From NCBI GenBank assembly GCA_033182465.1, contig CP137322.1, positions 2,604,001-2,668,000 on the forward strand: DNA of 64,000 nt, read 5' to 3'. This DNA is from Sanghuangporus weigelae (Eukaryota > Basidiomycota > Agaricomycetes > Hymenochaetales > Hymenochaetaceae). The notes under the pieces are model-generated. The model worked only from the letters and a program-made list of their open reading frames with translations, had not been told where the DNA came from and did not search any database. Shown one piece after another: positions 37,537 to 48,539 of the stretch. The position numbers were made by a program, and so were the translations under genes. The stretch's first letter is position 1; every line of letters starts with the position of its first letter.

Positions 37537-37986
37537 TGTTAGGCGGCGAGACTAACAGACGTCGATCTCGAGGCGGCCAACACAACAACAAACAACAGGC
37601 TAAACACGAGTTGTCAAGCTAGACGCAAGCTATGTCGAAGTGAAGGTAAGTAGAATTCAGCAAACTAGTAGTACAAGAGTAGGTACCTATGTCGAAGTGA
37701 AGGTAAGTAGAATAGAAAGACAAGGAAATGAAAGAGTCAAACTAGCTACTTATATACACTTTGGATGTGGGAAGGGCCTACTCTATTAAGGTATCACATG
37801 ATGAACAAGTGGAGTGATTAGTGAGTGTCTTAGTCGGAAGGAACAGATTTAGTCACGGTGAATGAGTAAAGATGAATAAGCCATGAGGGAGCAAACGGGA
37901 TTGGTAGAAATGGATGAATAATGTGAAAGAAGAATAAAATGAATGATGATATAAGAAAAGAAAAGAAAAATGTTTGAGTCCTAACA
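37537..37986 (-). repeat. Gypsy LTR (3' LTR in element orientation)
   Basis: 450 bp. Contains two copies of a short AGTGAAGGTAAGTAGAAT motif. Confidence 0.9.
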
Positions 37987-40288
37987 TCACCCTCCCTTCA
38001 AGGTTGGGCGTCCTAACCAACCACATAAGCCTTCCGACGACATGAACTTGTACATGGAACAAAGATTTTGACAAGGTATTGATAGTCTTCTTGGAGCCCC
38101 TAGATGCTTTCGATAAAATTCTTTGACTGCTTCCTTAGCATTATCTCCAACGTCTGATTCAGGCTGCCATGTTGCTTCATTATATCTAACCCACTTGACG
38201 AGGAATTGAAGCTTTCCTCGATGTAGACGTGAGTTGAGTATTTCTTCGACCTCATATTCTTCTTTGTCTTCGACAATGATGGGTGGTGGCGATGGGGGTT
38301 TCCTTTGAGATTCGAATGATGGTTCAACAGCCGGTTTGAGTAAGACTTCATTGAAGACAGGGTGTACTTGTCTCCATGTGCGAGGCAATTTGAGTCTATA
38401 TGCGCTCGCACCAACCTTTTTGACGACTTCAAAAGGACTGAACCATTTATCATCCATCTTCTTCGTTGGACGTATTGTCTTTATATTTTGTCCATCAAGG
38501 AAAACCTTATTACCAGCCTCATATTTCACCACCTTGCCTGCATGATGATCGTAGAAGCGTTTCATGTTGTCGTTGTCTTTGACCAAGTTTACTTGAGCGA
38601 GTTCGTGTACATCCTTGACATGTTTAGCGAATTCCTCTGCCAACAGATTTGCTGAAGACGTTCCAACATTTGTGAACCCCATCGGGTGGACTCCCATATT
38701 GACAAAAAAAGGAGACAACTTCGTCACTGAATGCTCACGATTGTTATACGCAAATTCCACCAGTGCTAGCCAGTCCGCCCAATCTGTTTGCCAATGGTTG
38801 ACATATAGGCGCAAGAATTGTTCAAGTTCTTTGTTGACACGTTCCATTTGGCCATCGGTTTGGGGATGGTACGCTGTTGATGGGTTTCCTTCAATGTGGA
38901 GGAGTTTATATAGCTCCTTCATCATCTTGGCTTCAAATTGTACGCCTCTGTCGTATATAATCTTTCGAGGTAGTCCATGTAAACGAAAGACGTGATCTCG
39001 ATAGATCTTTGCCATGCCTTCTGCAGCCAGCTTTGTCGTTGTTGGGATTGCATGGATCTGTTTGTTAAAACAATCAACTACCACGCATATGGTGTTAAAC
39101 CCATTTGACTCTGGTAGCTCTCCAATCAGGTTGACCGTGACAATTTGCCATAGTGCCTCCGGCACCTCGTTAGGGTGCAAAACCTTTGCTCTCGTTACTC
39201 TTAGAGCTTTCGTTTGCTGACAACAATCACACCCGCGTATGTAATTCCAGACATCGACATGGATGTTAGGCCACGAGAAGCTTCAGCTTACCATCGCCAC
39301 CGTCTTGTTCGCTCCTGGATGTCCGGCCAATGCCAAATCGTGGCATTCCCTCATCACTGCCTCTCTAACACTAGTTGGTACAAAGACGTTCCAGAACTTC
39401 TTCGTCGTTGTTCCTGACAACTTGGTTGTCACTCCCTTCTTCCATAGACCATCTTTGAACTCCAGGTTTGACGGTCTGTCCTTCTCATCCATCTCCTCCT
39501 GCGCTCTCTTGATCACTACTATGAGCACGTCCCTCGACGTTTCTACCATACCTCTGACCAACCATTCCTCCTTGATGAATGTTATATCTTCATTATCATG
39601 TTCACCCTTGTCGTAGTCTGCGTGACATGACAGAAGATCGGCTTTCCCTAACGTCTTTCTGGGTTTGTGTACTAGCAAAAAGTTGAATTCAGCAAGATCG
39701 AGTCTCCAATGCACTTGTCGACGATTCAGTTTCTGAGGAGACCTGAAATACATCAGGTTTGCATGGTCAGTCCAGACCTCGAACAGTGCATTGGCTCCTT
39801 GAAGGTATTGTTGCCATTCTTTGAGCGCTTGAACGATGGTGAGCATCTCCTTGTCATAGATCTTATAATTTTGTTCAGCGTCCAGAAATGTCGACAATCG
39901 ATACACGATAACCTTCCATTTGCCATCCTGTTTTTGAAGGAGTACGCCACCTGTTGCAAAGTCTGATGTGTCAGCTTCTACATGAAAAGGGTCGTCGTTG
40001 TTTGGAATGGCCAACACCGGAGGACTGCTCAATTGATCCTTCAACTCTTTGAACGCTCGTTATTCCTTCTCTCCTCACTTCTATTCCACCTTGCCTGTTA
40101 GAGATGTTAGCGGTTTGACAACTGAGCTATAGTCCTTGACAAAATGGCGTAGCCAGTTGCCTAGACCAAGGAACTGTTGTAATTTGTGAACGTTCTTTGG
40201 GACTGGCCATTCTTGTACTGCAACCGTCCTTTTTGGGTCCATATGTACCTCGCCATTGCCAATGATATGTCTGAGGTATTTGACTGTA

Positions 40289-40434
40289 CATCAGGAAAAC
40301 AGTCCAAACTACCTACAGCTATTCACAGCTACCAAAGCTACTCACTACTATAGGCTGCTATGTAGTGGCCTATAGTGGTGAGTAGCTGTGATAGCTATGG
40401 ATAGCTGTGGATAGTTTGGACTGTTTTTCTGATG
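40289..40434 (+). mobile_element. 146-bp TA-flanked MITE inside the Gypsy element
   Basis: Inverted ends CATCAGGAAAACAGTCC and GGACTGTTTTTCTGATG with TA on both sides (40287-40288 and 40435-40436). The whole element folds into a hairpin. A half copy lies at about 52,555-52,672. TA duplications fit the Tc1/mariner type. Confidence 0.75.
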
Positions 40435-43400
40435 TACTAACTTCAAACTCACACTTCTGTGGCTTCAGGAAAAGTTTGTTTTGTCGAAGGATTTTGAAGA
40501 CTTGTCTAGTTCGTTCACGATGTTCTTCCAATGTGTCTGAGAAGATGAGTATGTCATCAAGGTAAATGATAATGATGCCTTCATGGATCATCTCTCGAAA
40601 GATGTCGTTCATGAATCCTTGGAACGTTGCTGGTGCATTACATAGTTCGAAGAACATTACCGTTGGTTTGAACAGTCCCAGGTTCGTCCTAAACATGGCT
40701 TTCCACTTGTTGCCTTTGTGAATCCGGATGTTATAATATCCCCAACAGACATCGAGCTTGGTGATATACTTAGCGTCCTTGACCTTGTCAATGAGCTCAT
40801 TGATTAGGGGCAAGGGATACTTGTTTTTGACTGTTCCCTCATTGAGCTTTCGATAGTCTTGGATTGCTCACAAACTCCCGTCTTCCTTCTTGATGAAGAA
40901 GAACGGTGACGCCATTGGAGATTTTGACTGCCTGACACATCCTGACGTGAGGTTTTCTTCAATGAACTCCTTCATTGCCACCTGTTCCTCAGGTGACAAT
41001 GGATATACCTTGCAATCACTTGGCTTGAAATCCGGTTTCAGGTCGATAGCATGGTCCCACGTCCGATGAGCTGGTAACTGCTCGAACGATTCCTCGCTAA
41101 AGACGTCTGTATACTCCTCGAGGTATGAAGCAACGAACTACACCTTCCTCACGTACTCGTCATCTGCTTCCTCTCTCAACAACATAGATGCACATTCGTC
41201 AGGACAGCAGGTGAAGTTAATCGCACCAGCCTTCCAGTCGATCTCTGGATTATGTTTCTGTAACCAATCATGACCAAGGTTGATGTTACTTGATGCTAAT
41301 GATGTTACGGCTAGGTGAATTTCCTCCTCATGTTTTCTGAAGATCATGCATACTACCACATATTCCTTAATCAGTCCGCCTTCGTTGCTTGTACTGTTGG
41401 TGTTGAAGACTGGTCTTGGTCGTATATATTTCTGAGTTGGGAATCTGTAGTGTTTGACAAACCCTTCGTCAATGCAGGAGCCTGTACACCCCGAATCAAT
41501 GAGTGCATGAGCATCAATGAGATTTTCTTCCTCTAAAAGAGGGTTTGAAACGTCAACCTCATCATTATTTGCTACCTTCGGGTGTACGATACTGACAAAA
41601 GCATCGAGTTCCTTTCCACCGCTTCGTCTGACGAACTGTCCCGATGTTACATCCTCTATGCCCTCGCACCATACTTCAGCTGCATGCCTGCCAACAACAT
41701 CCCACACTGCCTCAGTATTGTTCACCTGGGCAACAACGTTCTCACGGTAAGGTTCTTCCATCACAACCTCATTTTTTATAGCAGTTTGAATCTGCTCATC
41801 TGCTCTTAACACGTTTGAGTCGCCTCCTTGCATACTCGCTCTTCTGATGAACAAGTTGTTATAGATGTTGAAGTCATCACTGTCTTCTGACTCTTCTGGG
41901 TTTACGTCGGACAGGACTTTTCAAAGGTTGAAACTGCCTTGTATTGTCGCATCTAGGTAGTGTACATCGGGGCAATTATATTTTAACGAACGTGATGAAA
42001 AAAAGAGTCCTTTAACCGTGTGACCAGTTGTTCCGACATCTATGCCTGGTCGTCCTGAAAACCCTCACCATCAACTATCTCTTCCAGCTCAGCCAGTACT
42101 GCTCGCACGTCAACATTGTCAAAGTCGGATTCCTTTGTGTTGCCGAGCTCTTCGAGTAGTGCCAGTCTGTCTTCTGGTTCAAAAGCAGCAATGATGGACC
42201 TGATCGCCTCACGGCCGCGTGGGCAATCTCTGATGAAGTGACCGGTTTGGCCACACTTGTAGTATGCGTGTTGAGCATACACTTGATTCATGGCGACGTC
42301 CATGGGTTGACCCATTCCTCCATACGTTACTTCTGTTGCATCTCGACAATCCGCTTGATGGAAGGGTTGAGGGTTTGGAATGTAGGGATGTACAAACTGT
42401 TGCTGCATTGGACATCGTGGTTGTGGAGCTGGAATCGTCCTTTGAATTGTCTGAATTAGATTCCGTTGTCTACGCTCGGCGAACAAATCCCTGATCTGTC
42501 ACTTCGTTTGATCAACCTTAATTGCCCTCTTTTTCCAGTCGGCATACTTCATTGGCTCAGGTTCTGTTCGCATGACGCCTTCAATGACCTTTGGGTTCAT
42601 GGCCTTTCTGAGGCGACTGATCAGCCAGCTATCGTGTGCCTCTTGTGTCAGACCTGCATGCATGCGATAGATGTCAAACTCATTGAAGAATCTGTCTGCA
42701 TCATCGTCGCCTTGGTGTAACTCTTTGAGTTTCTGGAAGGCCTTGTGATGACGGCTGGGGTCCATGAATGACTCATCGCGTTGGTCTAAGAACTCCGCCC
42801 ATGTCTTTGTAAAGTTCAAGTTGCCGTTTATTACGGGTGTTGTTTCAACGTAACTCTCAGCCCATGTTGCAGCTTTACCCCCTTTTAGGTACAAGAGAGT
42901 AAATATGATTTTGTCGTTATCTGACTTGAACTTTGATGGATACAACTGAATGAACAGGCGGATTTCCCGCTTGAAGTATTTCCCGCTTGAAGTTGGGATA
43001 ATTGTTTCCTCTCTGGTACTCTTGTGGTTTGGCTGTTCCAATTTTCTCCGATGATTTCGCCATGTTTTCACTTCCTACCCCATTTGTCTAGAGAGCAAGG
43101 GCAATCGCAACACCTAAGTCTTCCATCTGCTTCTGACTGAACGATATTGCTTCGTGTTCATTGGGTTCAGACGTCGTGCTTCAACTACTGATTGGTGGTT
43201 GTGGATCTCTTAGTTCTGTGAACAATGTTGATGGTTGAAGAGGAGGTGCAGGTATAATGACTTTGGGTTTTGGGGCGACTGGCGGAGGTATCCTTAATGT
43301 CGAGGCTTCTGTTGTCATTGAACGTGCAGACTGTTGTTGCACAAATAACTTAGTGTTTGCTCCTGGGTTTGGTGCCCAAGGAAACCAAATGCCCTTTGAG

Positions 43401-44161
43401 TCTTGCGACTTCCAAAACTTTCATGTGTCGTCCCACTCAAGGTCGTAGAGAGTGCCATGTAGTTTCCCTTGGTAACAGTTTCCTGTTGCGCTCCAATGAA
43501 CTTGTGGAAGGGCGAGTCGTTGCTCATCAGTTAGATTCACCTTGATAGCGAGGGGGTGGGACGGGGATCGGCGTGTTTGGACGGGCCCGACCTCAGATGT
43601 TCGGCTCGTCTTGGAAGTTGATAACTAAACGGAAGACTTCCAAGTGGATGACAAATGAGATACTTATTGATGATTGAACTCTTCAAGTTACCCATACCTC
43701 AGCTGATTGCCTCACCAGATGCTAATTCGTAGCACCACGTTGACTAGTCTTCTTCGATCTTAACCTCTGGCTCTAGATAACGTTGACGTTTGAGCGTTCT
43801 TGGCAGCGGTCCTTCAATGTGAGTCAGTACTCGTTTGCCTTGCTTACTTAAGGCAGAGATGATGTCATTTGGGTCAAAGTCAGGGTGGTTGTGTACGTTG
43901 TCAAAGGGAGTGATGAAGTGCTTAGTTCGTGCATGTTGACATTCGCGAGGTTGGTAACGAGTCTGATAACGAGTGGGTGCCAGGGTGATTGGTTGTTTGT
44001 TGAAAATATCAAAACACGTCAGTGTTAAACACCAACAGGCTAGATAGGGGTTGCTTGGATGAGTCCGGGATGGGCGTGATACGGTGATTGTTGATGTGAC
44101 TCCTTGCGTGGAGCAATGATAGCGAGTGTTTCCACAGGCTAGAGGATAGGTCTTTCTATTA

Positions 44162-44611
44162 TGTTAGGCGGCAAGACTAACAGACGTCGATCTCGAGGCG
44201 GCCAACACAACAACAAACAACAGGCTAAACATGAGTTGTCGAGCTAGATGCACACTATGTCAAAGTGAAGGTAAGTAGAATTCAGCAAACTAGTAGTACA
44301 AGAGTAGGTACCTATGTTGAAGTGAAGGTAAGTAGAATAGAAAGACAAGGAAATGAAAGAGTCAAACTAGCTACTTATATACACTTTGGATGTGGGAAGG
44401 GCCTACTCTATTAAGGTATCACATGATGAACAAGTGGAGTGATTAGTGAGCGTCTTAGTCGGAAGGAACGGATTTAGTCACGGTAAATGAGTAAAGATGA
44501 ATAAGCCATGAGGGAGCAAACGGGATTGGTAAAAATGGATGAATAATGTGAAAGAAGAATAAAATGAATGATGATATAAGAAAAGAAAAGAAAAATGTTT
44601 GAGTCCTAACA
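44162..44611 (-). repeat. Gypsy LTR (5' LTR in element orientation)
   Basis: 450 bp, about 97% like the other LTR by eye. Confidence 0.9.
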
Positions 44612-45510
44612 CTGTAAAGAGCGATCATGTAGCTTCAGGACCTTTCTCTCGGAAAACAACGTACAGCAGGCCGCCCTGAGATGCATTAACGGTCTTCTTT
44701 CTCAACAATACCAAAGATGAGCTCACCATTCTCGATCAGTATGCCATCATCGAAGACAGGACTCCATGACTTGTTCTCGGGCAACTGGAAAATGTTGATC
44801 CCACGTGGGATTGTCATGCTAAGAATTTGCTTGCACGTCCATAAAAATTGGGTTTCAAAATGGTTGGTGTTAGGATTGTGCCATCCCAATTCGGTACCCA
44901 AAGCAGTATATCATGTACTTGTTGCCAATCAAGGGAACAACCTTGCAAGGTGAACTTGCGGATACCGCAAAGAGTATCCTACACAATACCAATAACAGGC
45001 TTGTTCACTTGGGGTGAAATGATCTGCCTGGGGACCCATTCTATTTGACTGAGCTCGGCCCGAGTCTCCTCACTCTGGAGAACACTACACAAAGATGAGA
45101 AATGACATCACAAGGAGGCAGTGATACGACATACTGCATGTTCATTTCATCACCATCAAAGTCGGCATTGTACGGAGGAGTAACGGAAAGATTGAGATGA
45201 AAGGCTGCATAAAATTGGTCAGAGTTCAGACATGAACATATAGGTTGAGCACGTACTTGAATAGAGCATTAGTCGGACCCTGTGATGCATCATAGACATT
45301 TTATGGGTGCAATGATGGTTGTCTGTTGAAGAGGACATAACTGCGTTGATAGATAAATGAGACTAGATCAGGCGCTACTGAATGGTAGACTTACTCTCCA
45401 TTCATTAAGTGCCTTTCAAAGATCTATCCATACTGAAGAAATGCATCTGCATGCTTATTTTATTGAAGAGCTATATAGAGGATGCATGGACTGGTTAAAC
45501 ATTGTATGTA
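44612..45510 (-). pseudogene. RPB1 fragment, upstream part with two introns kept
   Basis: The minus strand reads ERHLMNG, then after a GTAAGT..CGCAG intron YVLFNRQPSLH. A GTACGT..TGCAG intron is followed by [20 protein letters not shown], the catalytic magnesium-binding loop of RPB1. Then come [33 protein letters not shown] and QGGLLYVVFREKGPEA. The conserved NADFDGDEM motif makes the identity clear. Introns with proper splice sites show that the copy came from DNA, not from mRNA. There is no N-terminal clamp and no CTD. It is a fragment corresponding roughly to the middle third of the protein, with decay changes, and cannot be a working polymerase subunit. Confidence 0.88.
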
Positions 45511-45524
45511 TAGTGAAATATCAG

Positions 45525-45597
45525 GATTGCCCGCTGAGCGCCCTCTGATCGCCCACCAATTGTCCACCGATCACCCACTGAGCACCCACTGAGAGCC
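45525..45597 (-). repeat. Right subterminal array of 11-bp units
   Basis: Inverted counterpart of 36631-36748; about six units read on the minus strand (GGGTGCTCAGT, GGGTGATCGGT and variants). Confidence 0.75.
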
Positions 45598-45926
45598 AAA
45601 CTTATTTTTTCCTTGCCAAAATAAGAAAAAGAACTTTAAATTTCTTCCTATCAAAGATTTGAAATCTCGGCAAAAACTAAACATAAGCATTTTTGCTTTT
45701 CTAAGACTTCAAATTTCTTTATGTGTTTCTCACATAACATTATTTGAAATCTCTTTATTTTCCTAATCCGAAAAAAAAATCCTTATTGTTATTTCAAGTT
45801 CTGTCAAGGAACAAATATAAAATATTTCATGTAATTACAAAAATGCAGTATATAATTTCAAATCTTGTTTGTCAAGTCAAGTAATTACAAATTTATTTCG
45901 AATTTAAATAACTCTTTGTCCGCTGT
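45598..45926 (-). repeat. Right long terminal inverted repeat of the Pack-type element
   Basis: Inverted copy of 36308-36640. Confidence 0.85.
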
Positions 45927-45930
45927 GTCC

Positions 45931-46137
45931 CGATGGTTTTATTTAGCTTGCAGGTTTTCCTTCTGAATGGTGACTGGCATTCTCAAAGGTCATGGCATGC
46001 CAGGTTTTTTACCAGCGGAGTTTAAAAACCTCCCAGATATAGCAAGTCGTATTGATCTCAGTGTTGCACTCTTTGAAAGCACCAATTCTAATATACAAGC
46101 TGAACATCATTGAAATGCATTTTTTGAGGTCAATACA
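45931..46137 (+). other. Unclassified stretch with a short open reading fragment
   Basis: The frame GILKGHGMPGFLPAEFKN, then PDIASRIDLSVALFE, runs to the TGA at 46111-46113. I do not recognise it; it may be a remnant of an older gene or transposon cut by the neighbouring insertions. Confidence 0.3.
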
Positions 46138-46139
46138 TA

Positions 46140-47223
46140 CAGCTAGTTGCTGTATTGTTGGCAATCACGTGATTTCACCACTTCTCTCGCTATGAGAGCC
46201 TCAAAACACAGATAAAATCATATCTCACCCAAATCTCAACAGTTTCACATCATCTAAGTTACTAAATTCATCTTTTCAAAAGGGCTTTCGTTTAGGAAAA
46301 ACAATTGAGAGAATAGAGCAAAAAAGGACCCCAAAATGATGAAAATATTGTTTTTTGCCTCTTACATGCATGTGCATTTTTTTCTGTGATCCCTGCTGGT
46401 CCAGCACCTCCTCAAAGCTGTCCAGAATGATAATATGACTATAAAATGAATTTACAGACTGAGTTTGAGTTGAATTGTGTACCAGAATGTGCTGCTTTGA
46501 GGCATGCCTGAATCACTCAAAACTCATCATTTCCCCCTAGCCTCCCAGGCTTCAGGAAATTTTCTTACAGGCCAGATTCATGCATGTAAATTTATTTTAT
46601 ATATAATAGACTAGGTTTGTGTACTAGCTAGGGCCTCAGCATCCACTGGTAAGCTGGGCTGAACAAGTGTTTCTAGTTGTATACACTATTCTAGATAGCA
46701 TCTCCCCAGCTTACCAGTGGATGCTGAGGCCCTAGCTAGTACACAAACCTAGTCTATTATATATAAAATAAATTTACATGCATGAATCTGGCCTGTAAGA
46801 ATTTTTCCTGGAGCCTGGGAGGCTAGGGGGAAATAATGAGTTTTGAGTGATTCAGGCATGCCTCAAAGCAGCACATTCTGGTATACAATTCAACTCAAAC
46901 TCAGTTTGTAAATTCATTTTATAATTATATTTTCATTCTGGATAGCTTTGGGGAGGTGCTGGACCAGCAGGGATCACAAAAAAAAATGCACATGCATGTA
47001 AGAGGCAAAAAACGAGATTTTTGCCATTTTGGGGTCATGTTTTGCTCTATCTTCTTGATAGTTTTTTCAAAACGAAAGCCCTTTTGAAAAGATGAATTTA
47101 GCAACTTAGATGATACGAAACCGTTGAGATTTGGGTGAGATATGATTTTATCTGTGTTTTGAGGCTCTCATGGTGAGAAAAGTGGTGAAATCACGTGATT
47201 GCCAACAATTTTGCAACTAGCTG
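46140..47223. mobile_element. Foldback element, 1,084 bp, with arms of about 520 bp
   Basis: Left arm 46140 to about 46,665, right arm about 46,710-47,223, loop of about 45 nt. The arms match over nearly their whole length by eye. The ends are CAGCTAGTTGC and GCAACTAGCTG, with TA at both flanks (46138-46139 and 47224-47225), as in Tc1/mariner-type MITEs. No coding. A transcript through it would fold into one very long hairpin. Confidence 0.85.
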
Positions 47224-47225
47224 TA

Positions 47226-48539
47226 ATGCCTTGTTGTAGAAGTCGGGAGATACTTTTTGTCGTCATGGAGGATGGTGTAGTGAGCCGCTGTAGAGATACC
47301 TATGGATTTGAGCTCAGATCTGCTCTATTTGGACGATCTGACATGCCGATCATCAGAACAATTGACTATGACTATATGTGGAAGGATCTGCAATTCAGCA
47401 GCCTTATGTTCTCCTTCATCCAGCCTTGTCCTCTATTGTCTACCTCTTTCAGGCGACAGGCTGTGTTGCTGATGACTTGGTTGGATGTCCATATTTACAT
47501 TCTATTTGGTTTCTTTCCTTATTTATCTCCCTAAATCATGTTCTGAGCTTTTGTTGTACAGGTAGCTCACTACTGTATATAAGCTTCCTGTGCCGCTCTA
47601 ATGAAAGGGGGAGCCCCAGAACACCCCAGTTTCGATGCCTATCATCTCTAGTCAAGTCTCCTAGTCTCCCAGCTTTGTTCCAGCTTGTTCCGCCCAGTTC
47701 AGTCCAGTTCCGACAGTTGCACCAGTTGTGCATACAGCCCAGTCTAGTAGACCATCGATTTTGCTCTAACTCTATCAGTTCTCCCCCGATCATCTCAGTC
47801 CAGCATTCGTTTGAATTGTCTCATTGTTCCCCATCTTCGATTGTTTTCACCAGAGTGTTCTGCTTCATTCCGCTTTGTTGCGACAAGTTCTGATTTTACA
47901 ATAGTTTTCTGATACCTTGTTCAGTCTGTATCTTCCCCATTTCTTATCCGTTCATTGTGATTCTTGATCTGATAGGATCGTATTGACGAGTATTTTTGAT
48001 TCCTTGTTTTACATCATTGACTCAGTTAGCTAGTTTTCGACCTCAAGTTAGGTGGCTCAGTTTATATTTCTGACACGACACCTTTTTGTATTTCATTTCT
48101 CCCTTCTCTCAGCTATTCCCCTCGACACCTGCACACACTCCTCACATTATAGACACTCCCTCTTACATTGTACACATCTGGTTGACCCCCAGAGGTCAAA
48201 CTCAGACCTTTAGACTGCTAGTTGGTCTTCAGAGCTGGAAAGCACGTTTTACCGCATGAGCAATACCTTGCGTGCTCGCATGAGTATGCAAGTAGAAATC
48301 ATAGTCGCAAACGCTCATCACACTCTGGTCTACATTTGTGAAGCATGAGGTCCTGTCGATCATCGTGATGTGCAGGATGTGCCTACGCGTCGGTGAAGCA
48401 GGGCGGTGCACCTGCACCCCGAAAGATTCGGGCGATGATTATACAGGGCGACCAAGGTGGAACCACACCCTCTCATTCAAAGAACAAGACCTGGGTGAGT
48501 GATACTAGACGCCATCGCCTGCACCAGACAAGAGATGAG
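47226..48539. other. Unclassified repeat-like stretch
   Basis: Contains open fragments, the longest at 47378-47893, pyrimidine-rich and unlike a known protein, and a TATATAAGC motif near 47,575. Probably old transposon sequence. Confidence 0.3.

Larger units (their letters stand above)
37537..44611 (-). mobile_element. Gypsy LTR retrotransposon with chromodomain (fossil)
   Basis: LTRs of 450 bp (37537-37986 and 44162-44611), TGTTAGG...CCTAACA ends, and 5-bp flanks CCGTA and CTGTA. A polypurine tract (GAAGGGAGGGTGA) lies next to the LTR at 37987, which fixes the minus orientation. Parts from right to left are gag (about 43,070-42,040), aspartic protease (about 41,500), reverse transcriptase/RNase H (about 40,800-39,700), integrase (about 39,180-38,400) and a C-terminal chromodomain (about 38,250-38,120). 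The chromodomain places it in the chromovirus clade. About 12 differences were counted by eye between the LTRs, so it is fairly young, perhaps one to a few million years at common fungal rates. It is broken, with several breaks, and it carries a 146-bp MITE. Confidence 0.9.
36308..45926. mobile_element. Pack-type TIR element carrying an RPB1 gene fragment
   Basis: Two inverted repeats of about 330 bp (36308-36640 and 45598-45926) bracket the stretch. They look almost identical by eye, and they begin ACAGCGGACAAAGAG. GTCC lies outside each end (36304-36307 and 45927-45930), a possible 4-bp target duplication. Inside the ends are 11-bp tandem arrays. The cargo is a fragment of the host RPB1 gene with introns kept, read on the minus strand, and no transposase gene. 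A Gypsy element (37537-44611) later split the cargo; without it the element is about 2.5 kb. This is a non-autonomous DNA transposon that captured a host gene by a DNA route. The superfamily is unknown: long TIRs are Mutator-like, but the duplication is short. Confidence 0.7.

Noticed and set aside
36760-45510. A working second RPB1 gene
   Set aside because: It lacks the N-terminal clamp and CTD, is split by a Gypsy element, and has changes at invariant Arg sites. It is a fragment.
45931-46113. A separate small gene
   Set aside because: The open fragment has no start, no splice support and no recognised domain.
46140-47223. Assembly artefact from a false inverted join
   Set aside because: The arms differ at scattered places, there is a distinct loop, and the ends have TA flanks, so a real foldback element is more likely. 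Long reads would settle it.
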